Below, piece after piece: positions 1-7,019 of a DNA stretch of 13,663 bases (positions within the stretch are counted from its first letter, which is position 1; each line of letters opens with the position of its first letter). This DNA is from CAYRKQ01 sp964424985. GTDB taxonomy: Bacteria; Patescibacteriota; Saccharimonadia; Saccharimonadales; UBA7683. Location: contig CAYRKQ010000020.1 in assembly GCA_964424985.1 (NCBI GenBank), positions 1-13,663 on the forward strand, given 5' to 3'. Made by a program: the position numbers and the translations under genes. The notes below the pieces were generated by a model. The model was not told where the DNA came from. It saw nothing but the letters and a program-made list of their open reading frames with translations, and did no database searches.

Positions 1-168
1 AACGAGCTTTCACCAAAACTCCCCACTGGTAGCACCGGTACAGTTGTCGTTAGTAATGCGGCTGATGATTTAAAGCGCGTCGATGTAACGGTGACCTACC
101 CGGATGGGAGTAAAACCCACAAAGTGGTGCTCAGCTCACTCATTGGCGTGATAGGAATTACCCAATGA
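1..168 (+). CDS. C-terminal fragment of a PilV/GspI-like minor pilin (partial)
   Basis: An open frame runs from base 1 to a TGA at 166-168, giving 55 residues; the start lies outside the window. The visible part contains KRVDVTVTYPDGSKTH followed by VVLSSLIG, the pattern of paired beta strands (a residue-alternating V-x-V strand, a D-G turn, then a closing strand) that ends many PilV/GspI-type minor pilins. The TGA overlaps the ATG of the next gene as ATGA, so the two are translationally coupled in one operon. The N-terminal prepilin signal cannot be seen, so the assignment rests on the strand pattern and on the two pilin-like genes that follow. Confidence 0.6.
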   Translation, partial: NELSPKLPTGSTGTVVVSNAADDLKRVDVTVTYPDGSKTHKVVLSSLIGVIGITQ

Positions 169-833
169 AAAAACTAAACCGAGGTGCATTTACGATTGTT
201 GAGCTTTTAGTCTCTGTTCTTGTTACCAGTCTGCTTGTCATGGTAATCATGAACTTTACAGCGGATAGTTTAGTGAACTACGCCATAAATATTGCCCGGC
301 GTGATCTGTTGGCTGAAGCCCAGGAAGCACTCGACAAAATTGCAGATGAAACTCGCCTCTCGGCCAATGCCGACCAAAATAACCGCTGGCAGGACACCCA
401 TGCACCCGGCGCGCCAGGAAACTTACTGAGCTGGAATTCTAGTGGCAGTACGCTCATTTTAGCCACTGCCGCCCAAAACACCAGTAAAGATATCATTTTT
501 TCTGATCCTGCCAAGTACATCACTGAAAAAAATAACAACATTTATTTTGTCTCAAATGGCACCCTGTACCGGCGCACGCTTGCCTCAACCGTTGCCAGTA
601 ACGCCGCCAAGACAACTTGTCCAAGCAGTGCAGCAAGTGCCAGCTGCCCGGCAGATGAAGCGCTCATTTCTAACATTACTAACTTTGTGGTGCGCTACAT
701 TGACGGCGACGGCAATCAGGTCACTCCTACCAATGCTCGCTCGATTGAACTTGAGATTGATCTTTCCAGAAACTATTATGGCCGCAATATAACCGCTGAT
801 TATAAAACAAGGATGGTATTTAGAAATGATTAA
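165..833 (+). CDS. PilW/GspJ-like prepilin (minor type IV pilin)
   Basis: 222 residues. A short basic N-terminus leads into a type III (prepilin) signal, RGA-FTIVELLVSV, followed by a hydrophobic helix to about residue 30. The glutamate falls at +5 of the presumed mature protein, as the prepilin peptidase PilD requires; the residue before the cut is Ala rather than the usual Gly. A helix with AEAQEALDKIADETRLS follows, then a Ser/Ala/Thr-rich globular part with a cysteine pair near residues 152-161, and a last strand, SIELEIDLSRNYYG, typical of PilW/GspJ. By family knowledge it would be a minor pilin that primes assembly of a type IV pilus or pseudopilus in the membrane. It overlaps the preceding gene by 4 bp and the next by 8 bp. 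An AGGA lies 9 nt before the ATG. Confidence 0.8.
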   Translation: MKKLNRGAFTIVELLVSVLVTSLLVMVIMNFTADSLVNYAINIARRDLLAEAQEALDKIADETRLSANADQNNRWQDTHAPGAPGNLLSWNSSGSTLILATAAQNTSKDIIFSDPAKYITEKNNNIYFVSNGTLYRRTLASTVASNAAKTTCPSSAASASCPADEALISNITNFVVRYIDGDGNQVTPTNARSIELEIDLSRNYYGRNITADYKTRMVFRND

Positions 834-2271
834 AAAAGTTTTAGCTATTAACTCGCGCGGCAGCCTTCTTGGGCTAGTGCTGGCTGTGACTCTATCACTC
901 TCAGTTGTGGGTCTCTCGCTTGTCACACTAGTGCTGAGTGATTTTGAGGTGACGACAAAAAATGTTTCCGATACCAATGCACTGCTGGTTGCAGAGGCTG
1001 GCGTTGAGCAATCAGTACAACAACTTAACGACGATGATGATTTCACAGGCTATACCACTGCGCAAACCTTCTTTAATAACGACGATCAAGGCATGGCAAC
1101 ATTCACCACTACCGTCGCCAATACATCAGACAGTAATGCCAAGACAGTTACTTCAGTTGGTAAAGTCTACCGAAAGAGCGATACCACCAATCCCGTCAGC
1201 ACCAGAACAGTTAAGGTAACCGTTGTTGGTACGGGCTCGGAAGGTTACTCCGTATTTACGGGGCCCGGTGGCCTCATTCTGGGAGGCAGCGCCAGCATTA
1301 CAAACTCAGATGTCTTTGTAAACGGTACCATCACTATGAATGGCGCCGCCAGAATTGGTACTGCCAGCCAGCCAGTGAAGGTGGATGTCGCCCATCAGGC
1401 TTGCCCAACCGGCGCCAGCCCGGGCAGCAGTTTTCCAGCCGTTTGTACAACAGGACAGCCTATATCCATACCAGACTGGAGCAACGCATCTATTATTGGC
1501 AGCGTCTGCGCCACTGGGCAAACACAGTCTAAGTTTCCAAATAATCAAAACAATACCAACCCGCCTCAAATTCGTGCTGGAACGAGCAGCGGTCAAGGGC
1601 TTATTAACGGCTGCACCACCCCACCAGGCACTCAGCCGGCTTATGATCGCAATACTCATATTGCCAGCATGACAACCACTGCCAACCCAGGTGACCTTAC
1701 GTACAACTGCAGTCAATGGCAGAACCCAAATGGCTTTGTGCGTACCTGGCCAGCTAAGATTCGTTTTAACGGCAACGTGGATGCTTCCAGCAGTTGTGAG
1801 CTGACAATTACAGGAGATGTGTACATTACCGGCAATCTCACCATCGGTGGCGCTGCAAAAATTAAGGTCGCCAACAGTGTGGGTACTACCCGGCCAAAAA
1901 TAGTGGTTGATGGCAACATTGATGTGGGCGGCTCAACCCAGCTGATTGCAAATTCATCCGGTACGGGCATCCATTTTGTAAGCTACAAGAGTAATGCCGC
2001 CTGTAACCCTAACTGTCCTTCAATCACCGGAACCGCTCTTAAAACTACTCAGAATCTGCAGACCGTCAACGTGGGAGGCGCGGCAAACATGCCCGGTATG
2101 ATCTTCCAGGCATACTGGGGACGCGTCACCGTTGCGGGAAGTGGCAATGTTGGTTCTGCGGTCGGTCAAACGGTTGATCTTTCGGGAGCTGGCACCATCA
2201 CCTTTGGCACCAAGCTTTCGAGCGGCGCCAAAACGTGGACTATTACAAGCTATCAACAAGTCTTTAACTAA
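826..2271 (+). CDS. large PilX-like pilus protein with beta-rich passenger domain
   Basis: 481 residues. The N-terminus is a basic start, SRGSLLGLVLAV and a long hydrophobic helix to about residue 38, then ALLVAEAGVEQSVQQLN, the motif found after the helix in PilX-type pilin-like proteins. It lacks the +5 glutamate, so processing by prepilin peptidase is uncertain. From about residue 140 the protein is Gly/Ser/Thr/Asn-rich with repeated short strands (GGSASITNSDVFVNGTI, GNVDAS, GDVYITGNLTIGG, GNIDVGG, VTVAGSGNVG). This resembles the right-handed beta-helix or bactofilin-like fold of surface proteins. Several cysteines in the middle could form disulfides. At 481 residues it is far larger than an ordinary minor pilin. 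As the last pilin gene it is a candidate tip or adhesin subunit (inference). An AAGGA lies about 12 nt before the ATG, inside the upstream gene. Confidence 0.7.
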   Translation: MIKKVLAINSRGSLLGLVLAVTLSLSVVGLSLVTLVLSDFEVTTKNVSDTNALLVAEAGVEQSVQQLNDDDDFTGYTTAQTFFNNDDQGMATFTTTVANTSDSNAKTVTSVGKVYRKSDTTNPVSTRTVKVTVVGTGSEGYSVFTGPGGLILGGSASITNSDVFVNGTITMNGAARIGTASQPVKVDVAHQACPTGASPGSSFPAVCTTGQPISIPDWSNASIIGSVCATGQTQSKFPNNQNNTNPPQIRAGTSSGQGLINGCTTPPGTQPAYDRNTHIASMTTTANPGDLTYNCSQWQNPNGFVRTWPAKIRFNGNVDASSSCELTITGDVYITGNLTIGGAAKIKVANSVGTTRPKIVVDGNIDVGGSTQLIANSSGTGIHFVSYKSNAACNPNCPSITGTALKTTQNLQTVNVGGAANMPGMIFQAYWGRVTVAGSGNVGSAVGQTVDLSGAGTITFGTKLSSGAKTWTITSYQQVFN

Positions 2272-2760
2272 TTATCGATTCTTGCGTTTGTGAGTAGACG
2301 TCTTATGATAACTGAGCGTCATTTCAAAGACAGCAATTACTGCACTCGCAGCCAAAATTGCGTTTTGGTACGGCTGCAAGAATACCAGCAACCCCGATGT
2401 TTTCGCCTCTTCTGGCACAATCGGCAACGGTAATATTATTTTGGCAGCAAAGAAGGTGATGAGAAAGCCCAGTGCAATTGAAGCCAGGAGCGATGGAACA
2501 ATGTGATGCTTGCCCACTTTTACCGCCACAATTGCCACCAGCGCTGGTGTAAACGTCAGTACCAGATGAACGGTCGCTGTTACATACAGCATGGTTTGCT
2601 CGTTTTGAGCAGGAATAAACCCTAATATCCATTCACTTAGTAGCTGGTCAAGAAGTACCCCGGCTAAAAGTGCTAAGATGGCAACTCCAGCACTGGTTTT
2701 TCTCAGGAATATACCAAGTATTACGAGAACGGTGATAGCACAGGCGGCAATGTCAAACAT
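2272..2760 (-). CDS. multi-pass membrane protein, unknown function
   Basis: 162 residues, very hydrophobic, with about five membrane segments at roughly 3-19, 24-41, 55-83, 88-115 and 122-148, and a basic, hydrophilic C-terminal tail (HKTSTHKRKNR) expected in the cytoplasm. I recognise no family motif; a loose CvpA-like look is not enough for a name. Its TAA abuts the TAA of the pilus gene on the other strand with no base between. No Shine-Dalgarno sequence precedes the ATG; instead a TGC-TACCAT extended -10 hexamer ends 7 nt before it, suggesting a leaderless mRNA. It appears monocistronic. Confidence 0.65.
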   Translation of the reverse strand: MFDIAACAITVLVILGIFLRKTSAGVAILALLAGVLLDQLLSEWILGFIPAQNEQTMLYVTATVHLVLTFTPALVAIVAVKVGKHHIVPSLLASIALGFLITFFAAKIILPLPIVPEEAKTSGLLVFLQPYQNAILAASAVIAVFEMTLSYHKTSTHKRKNR

Positions 2761-2767
2761 AGTGTTT

Positions 2768-2776
2768 ATGGTAGCA
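2768..2776 (-). promoter_or_regulatory. extended -10 promoter, probably leaderless, for the 2272-2760 membrane protein gene
   Basis: On the minus strand TGC-TACCAT (hexamer at 2768-2773) ends 7 nt before the ATG at 2760, so transcription would begin at or next to the A of ATG. No convincing -35 element is visible 16-18 bp further up. The same nonamer occurs in the first tandem module at 7159-7167. Confidence 0.45.
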
Positions 2777-2780
2777 CGGT

Positions 2781-2810
2781 TAGATCTTAGAGGGTAGAGC
2801 CTAGACCTTA
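2781..2810. repeat. degenerate CTTAGA-type repeat
   Basis: The short gap between the DUF192 gene and the membrane protein gene holds iterated TAGATCTTAGAG / TAGAGCCTAGACCTTAG words, overlapping the DUF192 stop codon. The 10-mer GATCTTAGAG is shared with the dnaK leader at 9889-9898. This looks like a decayed dispersed intergenic repeat, not a regulatory site. Confidence 0.4.
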
Positions 2811-3278
2811 GAAATTGAAGTGTGCGATGTCACCAATCGAGATGTTATTTTTGTCAGCCCAGCCGGCGTTAGTTTCTAAAATATACTGCGAGGGAACTGA
2901 TGAGCCAAAACGTTGAGGGTAAGAACTTGGCTGCAGACTTTTTTCTATATGAACAACCCTCTTCTCTGAACTGATCCAGATCATATCAAGTGGAATGCGC
3001 GTGTCTTTCATCCAGAAACGGTAGTCACCCGGCGCACTATACACAAAGAGCATCCCAGCATTTTCATCGAGATAATCCCGGCAGCAAAGACCCTTTGTTT
3101 TTTCTTGCAATGACGAGGCAATTTCTATATTCACCGTTGCACTATTAATTGAGACTGTCTCTTTCCCATTTTGCGACAGTATTGCAAAAAATAATAAGAT
3201 GCCGACAGAAATGACACCCACACTAACCAATGCTATTTTAAGCGCCGACTTTGTCTTTTTTGGTTTTTCGTTTTGCAT
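2808..3278 (-). CDS. DUF192 protein, membrane-anchored
   Basis: 156 residues: a lysine-rich N-terminus, one membrane helix at about 12-33, then a DUF192 domain (about 42-154) outside the membrane. Diagnostic are the KGLCCRDYL segment, which corresponds to the usual GL.GR..L box, then GMLFVY and FWMKDTRIPLDMIWIS. The biochemical function of the family is unknown. The Cys-Cys in place of the usual small residue plus Gly could bind metal or form a disulfide (inference). The ATG lies 41 bp inside the end of rimK, and no later ATG would keep the membrane anchor, so I accept the overlap; the Shine-Dalgarno sequence is weak. It is the third gene of the rimB-rimK operon. Confidence 0.85.
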   Translation of the reverse strand: MQNEKPKKTKSALKIALVSVGVISVGILLFFAILSQNGKETVSINSATVNIEIASSLQEKTKGLCCRDYLDENAGMLFVYSAPGDYRFWMKDTRIPLDMIWISSEKRVVHIEKSLQPSSYPQRFGSSVPSQYILETNAGWADKNNISIGDIAHFNF

Positions 3279-4152
3279 TTATTTCTATGTACTCAATTAT
3301 TTTAGCTGCGACGTTTCTGCTGGTCACCTTTTCAATTCCTTCAAGCCCGGGACTTGAGTTTACCTCGAGCACCAACGGTCCGCGACTGGAGCGCATTAAA
3401 TCTACGCCGCAAATTGGTAGCCCCATGGCCTTGGCAGCCTTAATGGCCGTCTTCTTTTCTTCATCACTCAGCTTGACCGCTGTGCCTTGGCCGCCTTGAT
3501 GCAAGTTGCTTCTAAAATCGTCATCCAGGCTTTGGCGTTTCATGCTGGCAATTACTCTGCCGCCCACCACAATCACACGAATATCCTCACCCGCTGATTC
3601 TTCGACAAATTCTTGGAGCAAAATGTTGGTACCATCCTCATTATGCAAATAAAAGGCCTGCAAAACTGATTTGGCGGCTTTCTTAGTTTCGGCGAGCACA
3701 ACGCCGTTACCGTGCGTGCCACGAGCCAGCTTAATAATCACTGGCGTACCACCAATCTGTTCAAGCAGATCATCAATATCAGCCGTGTTGCGAGAAAATA
3801 CTGTTTTAGGAATACCGACTCCTGCTCGCGCCATCAGCTGAATAGAGCGCAGCTTATCGCGCGAACGAGTGATAGCAATTGAAGCCACCGGCGTATACAC
3901 GCCCTGCATTTCAAACTGGCGTACCATAGCGGTGCCGTACCGCGTCATGCTGCTGGCAATACGCGGAATAATGGCATCAATATCTGTTAAATCTTCACCT
4001 TGATAGCTGACCGTCGGCTTGCTCTGCTCAATTGCAGCGTAGCTGTCGCGATACTTAACAACGCGTACCTCATGCCCGCGTTTCTGCGCTTCTTCAACTA
4101 ATCGTTTCGTTGAATAGTTCCCTGGCCCATTAGAAAGAATTGCTATGTTCAT
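3238..4152 (-). CDS. rimK: RimK-family ATP-grasp ligase
   Basis: 304 residues. The pre-ATP-grasp domain begins MNIAILSNGP and covers about 1-100. The ATP-grasp fold follows, with PVIIKLARGTHGNGV (glycine-rich loop), NILLQEFVEE, GEDIRVIVVGGRVIASMKR, the LHQGGQG loop and the metal-binding LVLEVNSSPGLEGIE near the C-terminus. E. coli RimK uses ATP to add glutamates to the C-terminus of ribosomal protein S6, and the family also includes LysX/MptN/CofF-type ligases, so the acceptor here is not proved. The ATG overlaps the rimB stop as ATGA, so the two are coupled. Length matches E. coli RimK (about 300). Confidence 0.88.
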   Translation of the reverse strand: MNIAILSNGPGNYSTKRLVEEAQKRGHEVRVVKYRDSYAAIEQSKPTVSYQGEDLTDIDAIIPRIASSMTRYGTAMVRQFEMQGVYTPVASIAITRSRDKLRSIQLMARAGVGIPKTVFSRNTADIDDLLEQIGGTPVIIKLARGTHGNGVVLAETKKAAKSVLQAFYLHNEDGTNILLQEFVEESAGEDIRVIVVGGRVIASMKRQSLDDDFRSNLHQGGQGTAVKLSDEEKKTAIKAAKAMGLPICGVDLMRSSRGPLVLEVNSSPGLEGIEKVTSRNVAAKIIEYIEINAKRKTKKDKVGA

Positions 4153-4637
4153 GCGTTCACCCCTTCCAGGTCTTCTTCATTTTTATCAATTTGCAGGGCG
4201 GCTTTTCGGAGATCTTTCCTGCTAATTCCTGTTTTACCAGTATCAACTAAGTATCTCCCGGAGAGCGCTTTGCGGCCAATAAGCACCGGGAAGACATTAT
4301 TGGAACGATCAGCCAGCGTAAATTGGGTGGTAAAAAGCTTAAAGCCTAGGCGTAATTTTAAACGAACCTCGTAACGCTCAGCGCTGTGCCCATTTGAACT
4401 TGTCACTTTGCGCGTAGTAAACCGGGCTGTTTCAATCACCCGCTGAGAACCGTGCGCGGCGTGGCCTAAGATGGTAAAGCGCAAATACTGTTTGTCATTC
4501 TTCTTGACTATCCGTATCCCCGTGGCATGAATGGAGGAGCGGTAAGCACCGGTATCAATTTTGGCTGGCACATTGTCAATATGGCCAACGATGTCGATGG
4601 TTTCAAATCTGCCAATAATGACGGGGTATTTACTCAT
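4149..4637 (-). CDS. rimB: RimB-like retropepsin-type protease (PF05618, 'ATP-dependent zinc protease')
   Basis: 162 residues. The retropepsin-like signature KIDTGAYRSSIHA (about 27-39) carries the presumed catalytic Asp, and FPVLIGRKALSGRYLVDT matches the second conserved block. By family knowledge these proteins are small, single-domain aspartic-protease-like enzymes encoded next to RimK; in Pseudomonas RimA-RimB-RimK act together in modifying S6. Here the RimK pairing is kept but no RimA-like partner is present in the window. A GAAGG lies 6 nt before the ATG, and a near-consensus promoter lies about 40 bp upstream. The Lys/Asp/Glu-rich C-terminus overlaps rimK by 4 bp. Confidence 0.82.
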   Translation of the reverse strand: MSKYPVIIGRFETIDIVGHIDNVPAKIDTGAYRSSIHATGIRIVKKNDKQYLRFTILGHAAHGSQRVIETARFTTRKVTSSNGHSAERYEVRLKLRLGFKLFTTQFTLADRSNNVFPVLIGRKALSGRYLVDTGKTGISRKDLRKAALQIDKNEEDLEGVNA

Positions 4638-4681
4638 AGTATGCCTTCAATTATATGCTTATTTTTACAAACTATCATCTT

Positions 4682-4711
4682 ATTATATCACAGATGATGT
4701 GTATTTGTCAA
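4682..4711 (-). promoter_or_regulatory. strong sigma70-type promoter of rimB-rimK-DUF192
   Basis: On the minus strand a perfect TTGACA (4706-4711) is followed after 18 bp by a perfect TATAAT (4682-4687), preceded by TGA, giving an extended -10. The start site would be near 4675, leaving a leader of about 38 nt that ends with GAAGG before the rimB ATG. Confidence 0.8.
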
Positions 4712-4729
4712 TATTCTTTAAGCAAATGG

Positions 4730-4758
4730 TTGTGTTTTGCCAAGAGGTTTGGCATTAT
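4730..4758 (+). promoter_or_regulatory. weak candidate promoter for the DUF4870-like gene
   Basis: TTGTGT (4730-4735), a 17-bp spacer and CATTAT (4753-4758). Both hexamers are imperfect, but spacing and position suit a leader of about 20 nt carrying the AAGGAG at 4775-4780. No better candidate is visible between here and the divergent rimB promoter. Confidence 0.35.
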
Positions 4759-4785
4759 GAGAGGAGTAATAACCAAGGAGATCTT

Positions 4786-5133
4786 ATGGCAGAAGCTAAG
4801 AAAAAACCAGAAGCAAAAGCAGCGTCCAGCAGTAGTGACGTGGAAAAAAATAAAGTGTTTGGCGTACTTGCCTATATTGGCATTTTGTTCCTCGTGCCCC
4901 TTTTGGCGGCACCGGAATCTAAGTTTGCTAAGTTTCACGCCAATCAGGGTCTCACGCTCTTTATTGTTGAAGTTGGCCTGAGCATGATTGCCATTATCCC
5001 CATTTTGGGTTGGCTAGTGTGGTTCTTTGGCAGTATTGCCTGTTTAGTGCTGGCAATTATGGGAATCATCAACGCTGCTGGCGGCAAGATGGAGAAACTA
5101 CCGCTTATTGGTAATTTTGAGCTCATTAAGTAG
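4786..5133 (+). CDS. DUF4870/Tic20-like small membrane protein
   Basis: 115 residues from the ATG at 4786, chosen because AAGGAG (4775-4780) lies 5 nt before it; the longer open frame starting at 4561 would run back through the rimB gene and both promoters. A charged Lys/Ala/Ser-rich tail of about 22 residues precedes NKVFGVLAYIGILFLVPLL (first membrane segment). The FHANQGLTLFIVEVGLSMI segment and a last hydrophobic stretch with GIINAAGGK follow. The AYIG, K-FHA-QG and G-I-A-.G boxes are those of the DUF4870/Tic20-like family, whose function in bacteria is not established. It is followed by a hairpin terminator and appears to be a single-gene unit. Confidence 0.8.
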   Translation: MAEAKKKPEAKAASSSSDVEKNKVFGVLAYIGILFLVPLLAAPESKFAKFHANQGLTLFIVEVGLSMIAIIPILGWLVWFFGSIACLVLAIMGIINAAGGKMEKLPLIGNFELIK

Positions 5134-5230
5134 TGGTTAGTGTTAGTGGCTAGTGATTAGTTAGTAGCAGGCTGCGGTCTTACCCGCAGCTTTTACTATC
5201 CACTATTCACCACTCACTATTCACTAGCCA
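5134..5230. repeat. TAGTG-rich imperfect inverted repeat between convergent genes
   Basis: The left side iterates TAGTGGTTAGTG-like words and the right side the complementary CACTATTCACCACTCAC-like words. A perfect 10-bp pair, TGGCTAGTGA (5147-5156) and TCACTAGCCA (5221-5230), brackets the terminator hairpin, so the whole gap can fold as one long imperfect stem. Confidence 0.6.
5171..5194 (+). terminator. rho-independent terminator after the DUF4870-like gene
   Basis: Stem GCTGCGG (5171-5177) pairs with CCGCAGC (5184-5190) around a 6-nt loop, followed by TTTT on the plus strand. No T-run follows on the minus strand, so it is unlikely to terminate dnaJ. Confidence 0.65.
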
Positions 5231-5231
5231 T

Positions 5232-6344
5232 TTAGCTGAAGAAGCGGTGTTTTTTGGTGGTTTTTAGTTGTTCGAGAATCTGCTTTTGTTCTTTACTGAG
5301 GTTGGTTGGCGTTTCAACAAGTACGGTCACGATGTGCGCACCGCGGTTTTTATCACGAATGTGCGGTACGCCGTGATTCGAAAGCTTGAAGTCAGTACCA
5401 CTTTGGGTGCCACCAGGTACTTTCATTTTCACTAAACCATCGACTGTTTCAACATCAATCTCTACGCCGAGCGCCGCATCAACCATGTTAATTTTTTCAG
5501 TTGAAAGAATCAAGTCACCTTCACGCGTGAAGTGCTTATGAGCCTTAACATTAATTTGAACGTATAAATCACCCTTATTACCGTTGGCTGCTGCTTCACC
5601 ATGCTCACGTAGGCGAATGACCGCGCCATCATCCACGCCAGCGGGAATCTTAATTTTAATTTCTTGGCGCATACGTTGGGTACCTTTGCCGCGACACACG
5701 CTACAGTCTTTTTCTGGAATCTTGCCGCGACCTTTGCAGGTAGGGCAGACACTGGCCTGCTGAATGGCGCCAAACATAGTGTTCATCTGCCGTACGACCT
5801 GACCGGAGCCCTTGCAGGTTTCACAGGTTTTTACATCGTGGCCGGGTTCAGCACGCGTGCCCTTGCAGTGACTACAGACATCTTCAAGGTCAAGATTAAG
5901 AGTTTTTTCGACGCCAAACACCGCCTCTTCAAAGGTAAGTCTGATATCAGTCTGGACATCACGCCCCATGTCATCAGAACGTTGTTGCGCTCCTCCGCCG
6001 CCGCCAAAGAAGCTGCCGAAGATGTCGCCCAGCCCCATGTCGCCAAAATCAAAATGCATACCCTGAGCGCCACCAAAGTCTTGATAACCACCAAACGGAT
6101 TGCCGCCCGTGGCTCCACCACTTGACCCCCCAACGCCGGCATGGCCAAACTGATCATAGCGTTGCCGTTTAGTCTGGTCTTTTAGCACCTCGTAGGCTTC
6201 ACTCGCCTCTTTAAACTTCGTTTCATCACCACCTTCTTTGTCGGGGTGATGTTTCACCGCAGCCTTGCGAAATGCCTTCTTAATTTCATCCGCCGAGGCG
6301 TCTTTTTTAATTCCCAAAACTTCGTAATAGTCGCGCTTAGCCAT
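5232..6344 (-). CDS. dnaJ: chaperone protein DnaJ (Hsp40)
   Basis: 370 residues, the usual length. The J domain (1-68) has HPD at 33-35, needed to stimulate DnaK ATPase. A Gly/Phe-rich linker follows to about 125, then four zinc-binding CxxCxG repeats: CSHCKGTR, CETCKGSG, CPTCKGRG, CSVCRGKG. The first ends in Arg rather than Gly, a small departure. The C-terminal substrate-binding domains keep GGTQSGTDFKL. DnaJ delivers unfolded clients to the DnaK encoded 1.5 kb away. The start overlaps the end of the NYN gene by 8 bp and has AAGGA 6 nt upstream. No CIRCE is visible, so control differs from dnaK and hrcA-grpE. Confidence 0.96.
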   Translation of the reverse strand: MAKRDYYEVLGIKKDASADEIKKAFRKAAVKHHPDKEGGDETKFKEASEAYEVLKDQTKRQRYDQFGHAGVGGSSGGATGGNPFGGYQDFGGAQGMHFDFGDMGLGDIFGSFFGGGGGAQQRSDDMGRDVQTDIRLTFEEAVFGVEKTLNLDLEDVCSHCKGTRAEPGHDVKTCETCKGSGQVVRQMNTMFGAIQQASVCPTCKGRGKIPEKDCSVCRGKGTQRMRQEIKIKIPAGVDDGAVIRLREHGEAAANGNKGDLYVQINVKAHKHFTREGDLILSTEKINMVDAALGVEIDVETVDGLVKMKVPGGTQSGTDFKLSNHGVPHIRDKNRGAHIVTVLVETPTNLSKEQKQILEQLKTTKKHRFFS

Positions 6345-6918
6345 GGTTCTTCCTTAATGTTTTTAACATATCCTTGTCGTAAGTACGCGTTTGGTCACAA
6401 TTCAGTGCAATACCCGCATTAATAGCATCGGCATAGGCGATGTATGTAACTCTCGCACCGTTTTTTCTCGCAGCACGAATTGCTGGTAATAAGTCACTAT
6501 CGGAGCTTACAATAACGATCTCTTCAGCCTCTTTGGCATCAAGGACTATATCTACTGCCATACGAACATCTACGCCTTTTTCTTGGAATACCGCTATGGT
6601 TTTTTTGCAATGAGGGCATTTGGTTGAATCTCGTAACTTCATATTGCCTGCTTTGATATAGGTGATATTTTGCTGATTAAGCTTATTGACCCATCTAGCA
6701 TTCCAGGCAACCATCTCTTCTATTATTTTTCTATGTTTTTTATTTTCGGTTTTTATCTTAATTTTAGTCGCATAGTAATTAATGTCTGCGTCGTGAGCTT
6801 TGGGTACTATGCGTTTCATTAATTCTCTAATATCAAACTCTAGCAAATTCGTACGCTTCGTAGAATAGGCATCGCACAGTCTGTGAACTAGATTTTCACC
6901 ATCTATATATACCTTCAT
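6337..6918 (-). CDS. NYN-domain (PIN-like) nuclease with a CxxC pair
   Basis: 193 residues from the ATG at 6918. That start is preferred over one 7 codons earlier because AAGGAG lies just before it and the domain begins at once with MKVYIDGENL. The NYN/LabA-DUF88 acidic residues are visible: D6 in YIDGEN, the KGVDVRMAVDIV segment and the IVSSDSDLLPAIRAARKNG segment, which together form the metal-dependent active site of PIN-like RNases. A CPHCKK in the middle suggests part of a zinc-binding insertion. The target is unknown. It is the first gene of a two-gene operon with dnaJ (8-bp overlap) and is preceded by three promoter-terminator modules. The Shine-Dalgarno spacing is tight (4 nt). Confidence 0.85.
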   Translation of the reverse strand: MKVYIDGENLVHRLCDAYSTKRTNLLEFDIRELMKRIVPKAHDADINYYATKIKIKTENKKHRKIIEEMVAWNARWVNKLNQQNITYIKAGNMKLRDSTKCPHCKKTIAVFQEKGVDVRMAVDIVLDAKEAEEIVIVSSDSDLLPAIRAARKNGARVTYIAYADAINAGIALNCDQTRTYDKDMLKTLRKNHG

Positions 6919-6937
6919 ACCGCTCCTTGCTGAGTAC

Positions 6938-7013
6938 AAAAAACCTCGCGAGATCTAAGACCAAGCGAGGTGCTGAACATTAGTAGTTTATCTCTTTCAT
7001 TACATTTTGTCAA
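6938..7013 (-). promoter_or_regulatory. tandem promoter-terminator module C (nearest the NYN gene)
   Basis: Minus strand: TTGACA (7008-7013), 17 bp, TAAACT (6985-6990), then a 7-bp perfect stem ACCTCGC/GCGAGGT (6965-6971 with 6943-6949) with a 15-nt loop and a U-tract (6938-6943). The predicted RNA is about 40 nt. Readthrough would enter the NYN ribosome-binding site directly. Confidence 0.7.
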
Positions 7014-7019
7014 TAATTT

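Noticed and set aside
585..1046. A 153-residue minus-strand open frame opposite the two pilin genes
   Set aside because: It covers two well-supported overlapping genes and has no recognisable domain.
4561..4785. Plus-strand extension of the DUF4870-like gene to 4561
   Set aside because: It lies antisense to rimB and across its promoter. The ATG at 4786 has a proper AAGGAG and begins the expected protein.
5664..6125. A 153-residue plus-strand open frame opposite dnaJ
   Set aside because: Shadow of the Gly-rich and zinc-finger part of dnaJ; no motif and no ribosome-binding site. The same holds for several open frames opposite dnaK, the PilX-like gene and cmk.
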